The notes: generated by a model not told the origin, from the sequence alone. A DNA stretch of 64,000 bases from Polytrichum commune (GCA_950295325.1 OX485809.1:5892001-5956000), one strand, 5' to 3'; shown: positions 36,601-51,180, counted from the first letter of the stretch. Made by a program: numbers and translations.

Positions 36601-39600
36601 CGTTTCCCCTACTGTCTTTAAAAAATATTACACAAATTTTCAAGCCACTCTTAATGGCCGAATCAACTTATTTTCACTATTTTTTGTTTTTCTACCTTAC
36701 TTTGTGTGAGTTGGCTTTAGTTTTTGAAGGCCTTGACTACTCACGTAAAGCAGACCCAAATATATATAAAGCCTCCGCTATGTCCATTACTGGCGATTGT
36801 GGTGGGTAGGACTGCAGCTACTACTACTGGCCTCCAGATGGTTTTAGCACTTGGTATAGGTGAAAACATTGGGGAACAAACTATAAAGGACCACTTACCT
36901 CAATCAAACATCTAAATCTTTGTCACTCTAAATCTTTATGATTTGTGTGCATTCTTCCAGCCATAAAGCTCTTTGCAACAAAAAAGCGCATGCCTCATTC
37001 TAGGTCGACTTCAGGTCCGATAATACAAAACTTGTCAAAGCTGATGAATTGAATGCAAAAAGTCGTGCTGTTTTGGGACCTTTCCCAAGAGACGATATAC
37101 TATGGAGAGGCACAGATACTTCCATGGACGTTGTTGATACGGTTTGTATTTCATACGTCCATTGTGAGCTATTGAAAGTGTCAAAGATATATTTAGTGGT
37201 ATCACACAGACGAAGAGTCAAACCTCAGACAACAGTTTCCTGATGCATGAATGCAACAACGAGGCCGCTACAGTACTTAGTTTGTCAAATTCATTTTGAG
37301 GCACTGCTTACTAACCTTGCATGTGTGCCGCCAGCAAGATGACATATTAAAAATCACAACTTACCTACTAGGTGTGTCGGTAGCAGCACGCGAAGTTACA
37401 CAATTTTTACACATCGAAGGCAACTGAGCAGGGCACGGCCTGCACTCAATAGTAGATGGATCATACTTCCTGGAAAAATATCATCGCTATGTCCTTTCCA
37501 GCGATTCCGCGTTTACCCAGTCTGGTAACTAATTAGCCACACAATGCAACAAAGTTCAGTAACTGTCAGTCCAAATTAACTGTGAAGTGAATCCCAGTTG
37601 CACACGAAAATGGAGAACTATATAGCACCTGGGGCCTGCTTGCCTAAAAACAAGGCACACTTGTAAGATTCCAAACGCGGCCCCTCCCACGATACGAGCA
37701 ACTTGGCACAAATCGTACATATTTATACACTACAACTGAACCCTGCAATGGCTACCTTTATTATATAGGCTGTGCACAGTGCAAGGAATAGAGAGCCCTA
37801 TTCTCCTCATGCTTGATTAGAACTAGTATCCTGATTGCCTGCACCCATGTGTTCCACATGTGGGCACGTGCCTCAATACACTCCAAATGAACAGGGGACT
37901 TTTGAACCTCCCCCTACGAGGAGCTTTTCGGGGGAGGTGGGTACGGGCAGGGGCAGCCTCCCAGAAAGAAATCAAGATTCTCTGTACCCGACCGAAAGCT
38001 GCTGCCCGTCCCGCCCGACTTCAAAAAAACTTTTGCCCTGCATTTTTGAAGGTCACTTATCCACAAATCCCACATTGAGTGCATTTCACCTTCAAGGTCC
38101 AAAATCCTATATATATATTTATATACTTCCATTTAGTAAATAAGCAATTGATTGGAATTTCATCCCTAATGTGAAACTATCAGGTAGGCATGTAATTAAC
38201 CCGGAAGCCACAAACATTACCAAGTCCTCATTAACATTGAGGTTATAATTTGTGTGACTTACCATTTGAATTCTGAAATGAAAGTTAAGCTAATGTGATG
38301 ATTTTAGTATGTATATTTTATAAACAAACTAAAATGCTCAATATACTCAAAAGAAACTATGATCAAGTCCAGGGCCAGACCTGTGCCTCACAATCTTCCT
38401 GTTGCTTGCGTACCCTACTTGCCAGGACCAAGATCACAATTCCACACTAATTATGGTATATAGGTAAAGTGTCAACTTCCTGTTTGGAAATACACAATGC
38501 TAGTATACCTTCTTAGATTTACTTTCCAGCAGACAAATTGCAAATACATACACCATTCATCATCAACACAAATACATACACTGCACGTCTGCTTTAGTGT
38601 GATTGACCACACTAATCATCATTGACTTGCACTAGTTGTCTTGCAATTGCTGGGTGGCACACGACACTCGGTGCAACATGACAAGTCATGAAGATCACTC
38701 TACTTAACATGGACCGCCAAGTTAAATGCCACACTTGGTCAGATATTTATCGCTGTTAAAACATTGTAGAACATCAAAAAACATTACTTGTACAAAAAAA
38801 AAGGTTAAGTGAAAACGTTAGAGCACTGCATTGCGTACATCCAAAGAGCAAGTAATACTATCATTAATAGCGTGAACAGAGTAATACAGTAATCGAGGCA
38901 TCTCACTCCCTATGTGGGCCACTGCACTGTCAGGATTTGGTTCCACGCTGAGACGAGGTACTTTTGCAGGTCAGCAGGGACGATGTACAAATGGAGGCAT
39001 GGGTCCACCCATACCTGTATAGTCTGAAAAAACACGAGGAAGTAGCAAATGCAATAGAAAGTGATTTCCATGAGCAGCAAGGTGTCATCTGAGATGCACA
39101 TTCATGACCATGAAACAGAAAATAGCAAAAAAATTGTGTAATTGGTTGTAATTAGGTGCATTAGAATACAAGGCAAATCCACTTGGAAAGGACATGTTGT
39201 GAAGAAACTCCAGGTCTTACAGCTTGAAACGTTTATCTTGACCTACGGTGGAGGTGCTCTATGAATGGCTGGGGTGGGGGTTGGAAGATTTGGGACTTAC
39301 CACCTTACATTGGTAGACTGGTGCTAAGAGATGGGACGTTTGTCATTGGATAGGCCAGAGCAAGGGCAAGAGTTTCCAATACTGTCTCTCAGCCTATGAA
39401 TGTGCTTTGCAGCAGTGGAGAGCCATATCAATGGGGACCAAAACCCACTTCCTCTGGAAGGAAAAAAGCCTTGGGTGAAAGAAAATAGTATGCTCTCAAG
39501 ATGGTTCTAGGTAACACAACACTCTTTTTCCCTGTCAAAAACAGTACTTCTCACATATCCTACCTTAAAACATCCTCACTGTTAACACGCATGCAGGCCA

Positions 39601-39689
39601 TAGCTGCAACACCATTCTCTATCATTATATGTGAAGACGAATGCTTGACGCTCCATCTATAACACAGCTAGTATCAGACAAGTGTGTAC
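33646..39689. other. Intergenic, no gene recognised
   Basis: AT-rich to about 37 kb, then mixed composition. Contains (TCC)n at 35095-35121. Part of 34600-34720 resembles the 12-kb tandem units and 35440-35570 resembles the 30.6-kb MITE. DNA beyond about 38.9 kb probably includes the CBS gene's 3' UTR and downstream flank. Open frames at 34707-35126, 35835-36206 and 36480-36809 show no domain. Confidence 0.4.
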
Positions 39690-42600
39690 TCAAGTATTAG
39701 AGCGACGAAGGTAGAAGGCAACAGTGACAGCAGCCAATGCTACAGTGCCAGCAATAACAGTTAACTGCAGAGTAGACCACCCCTCTTGACTTTGAGTGTT
39801 CGAAGAGGCTTTTGGTACTGAGGGTGCTTTCCGAGTCGATCGACGAGATTCTTCTAAATGCAAAGTTAAAGCCTGCAGGCAAAAAATCTTGGATCAATTC
39901 TTTTCCTCAAGACTGCAACTTCAACTCTAGAGCTTGTTATGCATTCATTATATAGCCTGCCAAGTACCTTGAACTCATGGCATATGACTGCATGTGCACA
40001 GATTAGATGCAATGGTGATATTACTTAGTAGTTTGCACAAAAACTACTGACATGGTTTCTTGTGTAAAATAGCTAGCACCATTCTGGGGAACATGCCAAA
40101 AACTTTGATTACAAAAGCGCATACACAGCCTACAGATGTAGACAGCAACTTATAGAACATGAGACTCACCTTCCAGCCACTGATACGAGCGAAGTTAACA
40201 GCAGCCACCAGATCAGAATCTGTTGCAAGTAGTACTTTATCACCTTCATCATCCACATACTGCAAATGCATCATACCCCACATGTGACCACTTCATTAAG
40301 AGACAATCCACCTTGATCAAAAGTTATCTCTAACAGATCATATCAGCAGCTCGTGGTCAACAACAGAAAGGATGATCAAAACAAAATCTATACCATGATT
40401 CGAGGTAGATGAGTGCGATCAATGTCATCACCGACACGTTGTACTATCATAGACATTAGTTCTGTTAAGCTCTCAGATCCTGGAACAACAAAGAGCACAA
40501 CACACTTTAATAATAGTATCAATGACAAAATTAAAACTTGACCCAACTAACTACAGATGATCTCCAGGAAGCACATCAATGCACAGGCCTTTCATAATGA
40601 ATACAAAACTGATCACACTAATATTGGCATTAAAGATTGAGTACAGCATGAAACAGGCTCATAAAAAAATTGCACTCCTACCACAGTTGAATCGATGGTT
40701 TCTTTCTTTCCCATCACGACCAGATAGCTTCAGCTTGAAAGCAAAGGTATTGCCAAGCCCAAATGATGGATAGTTGGACTGTCTTTCTGAGTAGACTTCA
40801 GACTGCCGAGCAGAAATATCACTGCACTCAAAATAGACATTATTAGGAAAGAAGCAGCAATGGATTTATCCTAGAAAGGTGACATCTAGTTTATAAACCA
40901 CTAAACTACTCGCATCACGTCAACCCTAATGCTCTGATATCTCCTTCAAACAAAGAAAAAAGAATGACTATAACAAGTTAACACGATTTGGACCATAGCT
41001 AGAGATTAAATACTTGAAGACAGCAAAGTATAGATGGGTGGAAGTTGTGCCCTAGAAACTCATTAAAGCATTGTTTACTTGCACTAGTGTTGGAAGAACT
41101 TGGTGCCGATTGCTAACCTATGAGAATCATCCTCTTCTTCAGCTGGGTCCAGAGCCAAAGCAGAGTCCCAGAATTTTTGCAAAGTTGCTACCATGTCCCC
41201 AGCTCCAGAGCTTCCAACCTTTTGCAAGAACCACAGGTCAGGAATTGCTTCACCAACAAATTAGTCAGGCCCAGACAAGAAGATTTCTTAGGAAAAGCTG
41301 CAAAGAAACAGTGTTCCTTAAACAACATCAGTTGAATCCAAGATCCTAGGTTCCATATTTGGTCTGGTTTCAAGTACTCACAGTTGCTACAGCTCCATGA
41401 GTAAGTTGTAAGACATCCACACAAGCCACCACACACCCATCTGTAAACCACTCAACCAAGTTAGCTGTTTCAACAAATTTCTAGGAAGACCCCAAAGAAT
41501 TTCATGGACCACATGTCTTCCTGTATAAAACTGAATGAATAGAGTGATGTGCATGATTCAAAAGAACACGATCCAGCATAAAGAAAACATTAATCTGGGT
41601 TCGAGTGATTTGCAACCCAGCATAAAGAAAACATCAATCTTGGTTAAGTAATTTGCAGATAAACTCTTGAATATTACAATTTATACTTGATGCTTACCTC
41701 TATCTGTAACTGGAAGATGGAGAAATTTGCCATCATGCATTGTGTGCAGTGCATCTACCAGTGTAGTATCCAGAGCGGCACACTCAGGATTAGGTGTCAT
41801 CACCTGCACAACAAAAAAGAAGAGGTCTGAGTTTCTGCGCCTCCAAAAAGCTTCTGTATTCTCTAGCAGTAAAAATGGTAGCACCTTTTAAAGGCTTCAC
41901 AAAGTACATATACGGTTAAGAAATGGGGCTACAACAATGACGAGGATATGGCAAGGGCAGTAAGACCTTGTCCAAGGTTGTTGTATCAGGGGATAGACCT
42001 TGAGCAACAACTCTCATCAGTACATCCTTCGAGCTGCAACACAGAATAGCAGAATGAAACAGACTAAATATAAATAAACTGCCAGCTGAAAACTGAATCT
42101 TCAAAACACTGGGACTAATGCTGTGTAGTGTTCAAACTTATTCTAATTTCAAAACCTAGATGCCAATTCAAGATGATCTCCGTTCATAGCTGGCCAAAAA
42201 GGTGATGAAAAGTGATCACGCTGTAAATTATAGATGTTCATGATCATTCCTGGACCACGTCATAAAATGCTCATTTAACTGAATATTAAGATGCAGTCTA
42301 TCTCCATTTGTTGCCAAAAAAGAAGATAACATGTAATATTTGTTAGTAAATAAGAAAGCCAAGGCATTTCATGTATACTCACAAACAAATGCCTCTATAA
42401 GAGGAACATAATGTAAATAGTGAAAATGTGCATGAGGGAGGATTCTGGTACACAGTTCAAGGATTTCAAAAATTCTATTGACATATCGATAGACTTGAGT
42501 AAACTGATTGCAACTAGCCCTTCCTACTCATAAAAGAAATAAGTCGCCTATTAGAAGGTACATAACAAGAGATTCTTCAAGAATATGGAGTGGTCCACTT

Positions 42601-45600
42601 GGGCATTAGAAGGCATAATAAAGGGTTCTAGGCAGCTTGGATGGTGACATGAACAAGATAAATGCTACAATTCCACAACAATCAAGAGTACTAATTGTTA
42701 AAGTGAAGAAACAAGGCTATCCAAACTGTACTTACGTGAGGATGCCTGTTGGTTTCTTGCTAGGCGACGTAATAACCACGGAGTTCATTCGATACTCCCT
42801 CATTTTCTTTGTTGCAGTTGTGACGGTTTCAGATGGTGAGCATGTTGGCACTCTGTCCAAGAACCCAGGTACTCAGACAAGCCAGCAATCTCAACAAGAA
42901 AATCTGTAATATCATTACACCAACAATCTACAACTCTTTTATGTGGCTGAGTATCACACCAGAAAATGGCAATAATGTTTTTGACTTACTTTATGCCTTC
43001 AGCTATTATTAACGACCCCAAAGTTGGCCTGATCATCCGCTCCCGAAGAGCGTCAATGAAATTGGACTTGTCTGGCCCAACCAAGCAGCCGTATACATAG
43101 CATTTAAATCAAGCAAGATTCTGCTCACAAGTACCATTCTAGTACGTTTTACCAACACAAGTTTTCCTGCATTGAAAATGCTGCAATGCTATGATAAGAA
43201 CCTCCTCCAAAAAGCATAACACTCATGAGCATATTTTCCAGGGCATTATGATCGAAAACTTCTCAAACTCTAACCAGTTTCCATGGCGCATGATATACAG
43301 AAAACAAAAAGGACAACTCACCAGAGGCATTGTGGCTAAACTCACGCTCAACACTCTCCACAGCAGCGGCAATGGCATTACCCTTCTCAGCTGCCCGCTC
43401 CATGCGGGCAATAGCATCGTATAGACACTTTGTAATGTCTAACAAGGCAACCACCTCCCCATTCTCCACTACAGGCAAGTGTCTGAACTTACCTGTCATT
43501 CATAAACATCAGTTTAGTATGAGAACCTTTTCATGAACAAGAATAGAAAACATATAATTAAAGGAAAAAAATACACCACAATCTCCAAGGTTAACAATAT
43601 CAGGGAGCAAAATTGTGCAACAAAAACTATGAACCTCCAAACCCTCTGTACATGTCAACACATAAACCTATGCAAGAGACTTGTTTGTACAGAAAAATAT
43701 TGACGGTAAATAACACAAAAGAAGCTCCACCTTGCACCATCTTCTGTAGGGCTTCCACAGCTAAAGTATCACCCATCACAAAAATAGGATTTCTTGTCAT
43801 CACGTTGGAAACCGATGTTTCTTCAGGTTTGAGACCCTCGGCAATCACTCGAGTTGCTACATCCTGCAACCAAACTTTGCATCTAGAAATTAAGTTTATC
43901 ACCCATATACTTTGACAGGAAAAAAGAATCTCCCAGCTACTAGTGTAGAACCCAGCTCCATGATCAGATATGAAGTCTATGTCCAATTGGTGACAACAAC
44001 TTGCTTCTCTGTTCAATCGAAACTAAGACACCCTCTCTAACAACCTTCACGAGGTTGAATAGGAACAGACTGGTCACAAAAATGTTTTCCATTGCCATTT
44101 GCATACTATGACTTTGTAGGCACAATTCAATCACAAGTACACAAAATAACCTTGTTTTGAGAATCGGAACTAAGACACCCTCTCTAATAACCTTCACGAG
44201 GTTACATAGGAACAGACTGGTCACAAAGATATTTTCCATTGCTATTTGCATACTATGACTTTGTAGGCACAATTCAATCACAAGTACACAAAATAACTTG
44301 TTTTGAGTATACCTTATCTGTAATGATACCACATAGCAGAGCACCAGAATCAGTGAGCAAGGCAGCATCAACACGTCTGGTGGCCATACGGCGACAAGCA
44401 TCAGCCACAGTAGTGCCATCAGGAATTGTGAGAGCCTTTGATAGCCTCAGCCTTTTCACTGTCCGCTCCCCTGGTGGTCTGCATGGAGCACACCCATGTC
44501 ATCAACTGGTTGGCCTCATGGAGTTCCTTAGAATATAAGATAATCTGAACAAACGGTATATAAGATTTTTGCCAGATTTACATCACATTATGTCATTGAG
44601 AGAATGTGGATGCTATGCTCAAGAAATCCCACATCACACAATAACTCCTCACACATGTTTTAGGAGGAGCTGTTACTTATACTAATCTACCAAGTGAATG
44701 ATACTGGTATTGAGATTTTGATGCAGATACAAGAGAATCATTAATATACCACATTTATTATTGTAAAACTATGTCTCATAAAGTTTTTGGCAAGTTACAG
44801 TAGCACTAAGTGTTTTCCCAGATATGAAGATTGTGAAAAATATAGTGCACTAGCAGCGGATTAAAGACCATGAACGTGACCAGAAAAAACCATTGAATTG
44901 ATAAAAGAAATTGCCATGGCAATGAAAGATAAAACTATTTCACCAAGGGCATAGCAGGTTGCAGCCCATACCCTTCATCTAGATGAAACATGCTCAGAAA
45001 ATCCTACATGGCATAAATGAGCAATATCGCCACAATTGAAGGTTCTTGCCCCATTGTAGGCTTCCAGGAGGTGAGCCTGACAGAAATTTTCGACAGACCA
45101 TAACATTTGATATCCTTATATTGATGCTTCGTTTGATATACAATTATTTGAAGGACGATCTTCGTCTAAATAATGACCAGTCATTAGTCACACATGGGCC
45201 CACTGCAAAGCAAGGTCACATGATTCATTTATGCCGACGTCTCTTCATAACCCTTGCCTAAAACAGAGGCGCAATTCATGATTACCACAAGGTGGTTCCA
45301 AATGTAAACCTGTAGCAGGTTATCTAGTTTGGCAATGCAATCAATTGATCTGATGTAATTTGCAGGGAAGTTCTGAAGATCGCATGTGTATGAATAAGCT
45401 ATATGAACAGAGAACAAACAACACAAACTCATTCAACCAGTCAAGCTTTCTACTACCCGACATGATTGGGCAGTAGTCAATCTCCACGCAGGTTTAGAAC
45501 ACCTCTCAAGATTTTCCTTAATTAGACACTAAAAAACGAACTCTTAGGACACAAATTGATTCTATGGGCAATTCTCATATAACACCACCTAATTCGACAT

Positions 45601-47563
45601 CTTACACAGCAGAAGCTAAGGTAAGAACTTTCTTCAAATCTTTTTGTAGTATGGGGAAAATGTCCAAACCGTTCAAGAAGTTCACCTCTCAAGCAAGCGA
45701 AGAAGCTCATTAACTTTCTGAGGTCCCGGCCACACACACACACGATGGGCAACTACAGGAATTCGAATACTAGTTACTTGATATATTTCCTATTTGCGTA
45801 TTGCTAACCAGAGGTCATATACACACTCAGAAACTATCAGAGTTTGGCCATAGACTTGTCTCCCCGACCCCAATGTGTCCCCTCCTCCTCCTATGGGTTT
45901 CTCCTATTCTTGTCGTGTCCCCCTTTCTTTCATTGCATTCTTCTTTTCTCACCGGGAAATTGAAAAATATGATACCACAGCATAATAGGTACATTAAGTT
46001 TCATTGAGTTCTTGTGTCCCATTTCTTCTATTCCACTAATGGTTTTCCCACAATTTAACCATTGCCATTACTTTCTTGCAAGTCCCCCACGACATGCCGT
46101 TCCACTCTGATGCTGCTATCAAATAAGTACACAGTCGTCTGGGCGCTGAATAAAGAGTGGGATATCATCGCACTAATTATTTAAGTTAACGCCTACACAA
46201 TAATGACTAGGAGAATACGAGGCTAGATTTCATTGCTTCCACTCCAGTATTAGACAAATTGCTTCCACCCTTTTCCACCCTAACTCAAGTCTCCAAATTG
46301 AATGCAAAGTACAAAGAAACACTGTTGGCTGCACTTGATCTGCAGTAGAAAGTACAAAACTATGGCTGCCAAATTGAACGCTGGTCCTTTTCCTTTTAGG
46401 ACAAGGAAGTTACAAAGATCATAATCTTTTATCCCACTTTTCTAAATATGAAAGAATCTTGATTTACAGAGCTCGCCTTACAAAGTATTAAATAAAATCG
46501 GTTTTATGTTAGTGCACCACGCCACCGTAATCATCAATAGAGTAAGAGGGACGGTTGGATAAAATTAGTGCACATAAGATAATCAAGATATGCATAAAGG
46601 AAGTGATCATATGGCGTTACAGCTCCCCTGGGAAGGAAAGAAAGTCAGCAATCGAACAAGATCGCAATATTACGACCACATTGTTCTGCCATCTCGTAGA
46701 CAAGTGCAGATGAGAGACACACATAGCTGAGTAGTTCGTAAAGTAATAATTTACAGCAATCCAGTAATAAGTCCACCAGTATCGACTATCTCGGTAATTT
46801 TCTTCCACCGAGTAAATTCTGACGAGGTGCTTAATAATGTTTAGCACTTATAATTGATTGCCCGTTTACTTACATCCACAGCCATTAGCAATCTGGTCCT
46901 TAGAGGAATTGATGCATATAAGGTAGCCAAGATATGCATAGAGGAAGTAAATATATGGCTGCCTTATAGCTGCCTTGGAGAAAGAAGGAAAGAAAGTCAG
47001 CAATCGATCAAAATCGCAATAGCAATCACGACCACATTGTCTGCGAGATTGCAGACAAATTCAGGTAGGAAGACACATCATCAGCTGAGTGGTCGTGAAT
47101 ATTAACAATTTTCAGCAATCCGGTAATAAATCCACCAGTATCAACCATTTCAGTAATTTTCTTCCACCGAGTAAATTCTGGCGAGCATCATAGTGCTTCG
47201 TTTATAGTCACAGCCATTAGCAATCTGGTCCTTAACATAACAACCGTCAGTGAGGTTGCGAGAATTCTGTGACAATAATGTCCTACGTCCGCACCTGTTG
47301 TTGCATTATCAAAAGAATGCGCAGGACATGAGGAGGCAGAATAGATAGCAGAGAACGTACACGGATCTGGCCGGCTTTCGAGGGAGCGTGACGCCATTGC
47401 CAGACGACGTTTTCTTCTGGCCAGTCACGGGCGCAGAAGCAACCGAACGCTGGCTCTTCTGCGACGACATCGACCGCTTCGTCGTCGTCACCTGCGGCTG
47501 CTGTTGCTGTTGCTGCTGCTGTCCCTGCTGCGTCGTCGCTCCTCCTCCTCCTGTGCTACTCAT
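39690..47563 (-). CDS. CBSCBSPB-type protein: two CBS pairs, PB1 domain, C-terminal membrane anchor
   Basis: Exons, 5' to 3' on the minus strand: 47563-47363, 44465-44313, 43863-43731, 43492-43322, 43071-42990, 42852-42736, 42033-41967, 41803-41698, 41440-41382, 41218-41118, 40821-40682, 40479-40394, 40259-40170, 39872-39690. Phases agree throughout and give 562 aa, close to the 540-556 aa of Arabidopsis relatives as I recall them. The N-terminus is Gln/Ser-rich with a CAG-type polyQ run. CBS pair 1 (about 75-200) has RLRLSKALTIPDGTTVADA and GKFRHLPVVENGEV. Pair 2 (about 247-363) has TSKDVLMRVVAQGLSP and HDGKFLHLPV. PB1 (about 420-512) has FAFKLKLSG and an acidic DDEGDKVLLATDSDL motif. Residues 537-557 form a hydrophobic helix before RRSNT, suggesting tail anchoring. 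CBS pairs usually bind adenosine ligands and PB1 mediates pairing with other PB1 proteins; the plant role is not well defined. The exon 2 acceptor is uncertain (44465 or 44470). Confidence 0.88.
44015..44307. repeat. Tandem duplication (2 x ~147 bp) in a CBS gene intron
   Basis: Copy 1 is at 44015-44161 and copy 2 at 44162-44307, about 95% alike. Words include ACTAAGACACCCTCTCTAA, CATACTATGACTTTGTAGGC and ACAAAATAAC(C)TTGTTTTGAG. Copy 2 ends 5 bp from the donor site of coding exon 2. Confidence 0.9.
46586..47235. repeat. Tandem duplication (2 x ~330-344 bp) in the first CBS gene intron
   Basis: Copy 1 is about 46586-46929, copy 2 about 46930-47235. Shared words are AGATATGCATA(A/G)AGGAAGT, GAAAGAAAGTCAGCAATCGA, ACGACCACATTGT, AATTTTCTTCCACCGAGTAA and AGCCATTAGCAATCTGGTCC. 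Divergence of roughly 15% plus indels implies it is older than the 147-bp duplication. Confidence 0.9.
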
Positions 47564-48660
47564 ATTTTGGCCTCCTGCTTTCTCCCCTCCCTCGGGATGT
47601 CCTGTAAGTTATTAGCCTCTCTCTCTCTCTACTTCTACTTCTCCGCAGTACTACTGTGGTCACTTTTCACCCTTGCCGACTTACACCTGTACTCCCTCCG
47701 CCAGCAGACTTGCCGAAATCCTGGCCAACCCTAGTGCCGTTGGATATCCAGACTCCAGACTCCCTGCAACACTGCCTGCAACACTCCTATCTATCCTCGC
47801 CCTACTTATGTACTTACAACCGCTGCGGCACGATATAAGGAGAACAACAGGTTACAGAAACGTCACCAATGATTACCTCCTTACACAATTTCCTGCGGAA
47901 AGCTGCACGAGCTCATAACAGCTTGCCATATGACACACATATTATACACGCCGATGAGTGAGTCACGTAGGTGAGCAAACCTACTTACGACTTCGAGGAG
48001 GCTTTATGACTTATTATTGAAAACCTAATAAGTTAATAAAACTGCGAGTTCTTCCAAATGGCAACGATGACATGAGTAACCACGTCAATGAGGAAAAGAA
48101 TTTTCCAGTGTGGCGACGATAATAGTGCCCGTAAGAGGAGATGATTTTAACTTTGAAATCTCCCGAGGAAAAAAATAATGAAACTCGTCCAAGATGCCTC
48201 GAAACAAGGCCAAAATTGGCTACAAATGGCTGTATGTGAAGGTGAGGAGTATAACAAGGACGCTGACAAGTGCAGGAAGAGCGCGCGAGTGACCATAGAT
48301 TGCCGGATCTGACACCGCAGAGGACGAGCGTGTGCAAGAGGGAGAACTACTCTTCTGGTGCCAGGAGTGGCGGAAGGCGCTTTCTGGCAGAGCGGACACC
48401 ACGGCACAGGACCTGCAAAACCGGGCCGGGCCGGGCCGGGCCTCAAATGCGCACGGGTGGCCAACCCCCTCAGGCACTTGAAGAGAGGAGAGGAGGGGAG
48501 AGGAAAGGAATCGTGCTTCACGTTCCACACATTTTTCCCCAACTATTGTACGTATGCAGGCTTTGTGTATTTGTACGGTGGTTCCCGATTTTGGCTCTTT
48601 GTAACAAATATTATACATTTATCGCCAACATCGTAAAAAATAGGGGATTGTTCAATGGAC
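47564..48660 (-). promoter_or_regulatory. Upstream region of the CBS gene
   Basis: Pyrimidine-rich leader (TCTCTCTCTACTTCTACTTC near 47617-47640) directly before the ATG, then mixed GC-rich DNA to about 48.5 kb. Likely promoter and 5' UTR, but no core element could be fixed. Overlapping frames on both strands at 48147-48677 are compositional. Confidence 0.4.
48423..48442. repeat. (GGGCC)4 repeat
   Basis: Four consecutive GGGCC units, a sequence able to form a G-quadruplex or a GC hairpin. It lies about 860 bp upstream of the CBS gene start. Confidence 0.95.
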
Positions 48661-50589
48661 CATGTATTTTGTGTTAAAATAATCCACAAAAAAAACACAT
48701 CGCACAATCACATCAAAATTTGAATTTTCATCACACATATGAAGAGGACTCGAGATATCAACTTTATGTTAAACTTAATAAATTTGGTCAACCAATTGAC
48801 TTGGGCAATGCTTATGTATGTGTCTTTGTGGTTGTTTTGACCAGTGTGTGGTCGGTTCAACAATCCCATGTACATGTGTGTGTGTGTGTGTGTGTTCGTG
48901 CGAATGTATGTGTGAGCAATAACCATGAGCATGTGACTGGTATTCTAGATTGATCATTATTAAACAAAAAAAATGACACACACATGCGTGCGCACGCACA
49001 TATGAATAAAATATGAAGTTTGGAAATGAAAACATTATGATTATGTAGTCTTTTGGGCAAGACATGTTCACCTACTCGTTAAGTTTATGCACTAAAATGG
49101 ATTCATTCATTTGATTGTAGAATTCTCATGGGCCTAAAATGTCAATGAAACCAAGAGCCATGCTTCGGGGCGCATCCAAAAGTTAGTTAAATTTCCGTGA
49201 ACATGGATCTACTTACAATTCATTTTGTATCATCATTTCTACTAAAGTAGAAGCTATACAAATAACGTAAGGTAAGTAAAACATACACTTTGATGTTTGC
49301 ACCCTCTTTCTCTTGAGACTATATATAAAACAGGCTACTAGTATGAGATGCTTAGCAAATTCGAGTTGACTCTATGATCATTTTCCTCACAATGTTTAGA
49401 CTCGTATGAATATCCTATGTTTTATTTATCAAAACGAAACTTTTTTTATTCTTAAATGATCTCATAGGTCTCCTCAACTATTTTGAACATCAGAGTCATG
49501 CGTAAAGTCCCGAGAGAGAGACGGAACTTGGAGTGAGATACCTTTGTAAGAGTTTTTTTTATTAAGAGCTCATAAGCTTGTTTTAGTGTTGGAGCCCAAA
49601 GTTGAAAGAGCTTCTTTGAGAGAAGTCTAAGATCAAAATTAAAGTTTGCTCATGGGACCCTTTGCTTTAAATATCGAATTAGCCTTTGCAAGGCTACCTT
49701 GGTCTACCCATCCCAATACCTATGACAGACTAGAAACTGATATATCATAGAATGACGTTGTTTTATTTAGCATGTTAACTTATACCTTAAGAAAACTTGG
49801 ACAACCTTACATATACACTCTCAAACTCATCTAATGACCAATTCATCTCAAACCAAAATTTCAAACATTACATATAACTTCATGGAACCTACAAAACAAA
49901 CATGTAGTTTGTTCCCTTTAAACCATGTGTCTTTTTGATGTCCATTCTTAGATTCACACCACTAAAATTTAGGTTCATGGTTAAGAGAAGTAACCACCAA
50001 ATTAAGGTTGCTTACCTTGTGTTTTTAGAGGAGTAGTTAAATGAGCCACACACTGATTAAAATTACCACAAAGATGTATTGCGCGGTCACATGACTTGTC
50101 AAAATTCGAACATTTATAGTTTTAAGCTAGAATGTAAAGAAAGATGAAGCAAAGTTGGTACCTTGCACCACATGTGCGTGATGAAAAATCAAGTTTTGAG
50201 AGGTCATATGATTGCGGGATGCGTCTCAATAGTTGTTTTAACAAACTATGTGCTTGATTTAACAATCCCCTATCTTATTCGATTAACCAACTTGGAAAAA
50301 AAAGAAAAGTTCTACATCACCAATGACATAATAATGACTTTGCACATCTTCAAAATGGACAACAAAGTTATCAGAACCATTTTCTTAATCGCTTGTGTTC
50401 CCAAACAAAGAGAAATAATTGTATATTCAATAATCTCGTATCAACATTGAATATTTATTACCAACATTTTACAAAAAAAATTGAGTTTTACGGTTTTTGT
50501 TAATAGAAAAGTTGCCATGCACTATTTTTGAGTGTTATTATATTCATAGTGGTCTAAGTTTGCAATGACTACATATGATCTAAACTTTG
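48661..50589. other. Intergenic, AT-rich
   Basis: No gene supported. Contains (TG)n at about 48874-48893. Frames at 48720-49071 and 50163-50450 are without domain. Confidence 0.4.
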
Positions 50590-51166
50590 AGGGGCTATTT
50601 ACATCATGGACTGTGAAGTCGTCCCAAGGGCTTATATATAAAATATGTGATTGGTTTTTCATAAGTCGTATGGGACCATTTTGGTTTACACCAAGGAAAA
50701 GAATGTCAAAGTGACCATGGAGTTCAAGGTCCCTAAAAGACATATTTTAAGGCCTACATTAATCTACCAACATGGTCCAACGGGTTTTGCGGTGGGAAAG
50801 GCAAAAGAGGTGCTCTAATAGACAAAAAGGCAAGGGCCCATGGCAAAGAAATGTTGGTATAATGAATTTCTTAATAGCATCTCTTTTGGGGAAGAGAAGA
50901 TGAAGACAAGAGGATGGTCCAACTTGATTTTATTTTTAGTTTTCTCAAAAATTTCTTTTTTGGGCATACATTAAAAATTTCAGCACATTCATTTTTTTTG
51001 GGTGCATGGTCATCCCTCTTGGTCCACATTTGGTTTACACATAGTGAGTGGCCCAAAGGCTTTGTAAATTGATTTTTTAAGAAATTGGACCGTGAGAATT
51101 GGACCATGGTAAAAGGCCATCTTTCATGGTCCGACTTCATGGTCCATGATGGTGTAAACCGACCCT
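50590..51166. mobile_element. ~577-bp inverted-repeat element
   Basis: Left end AGGGGCTATTTACATCATGG, right end CCATGATGGTGTAAACCGAC followed by CCT. Subterminal ACTGTGAAGTCGTCCC mirrors GGTCCGACTTCATGGTCC. TIRs are imperfect and the target duplication unclear. Non-coding. Confidence 0.65.
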
Positions 51167-51180
51167 AAGTCATAAGACAC

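Noticed and set aside
48147-48677. Several 90-135-codon frames on both strands
   Set aside because: They overlap antisense in GC-rich promoter-like DNA with a GGGCC repeat. Arg/Gly/Pro-rich composition without motif.
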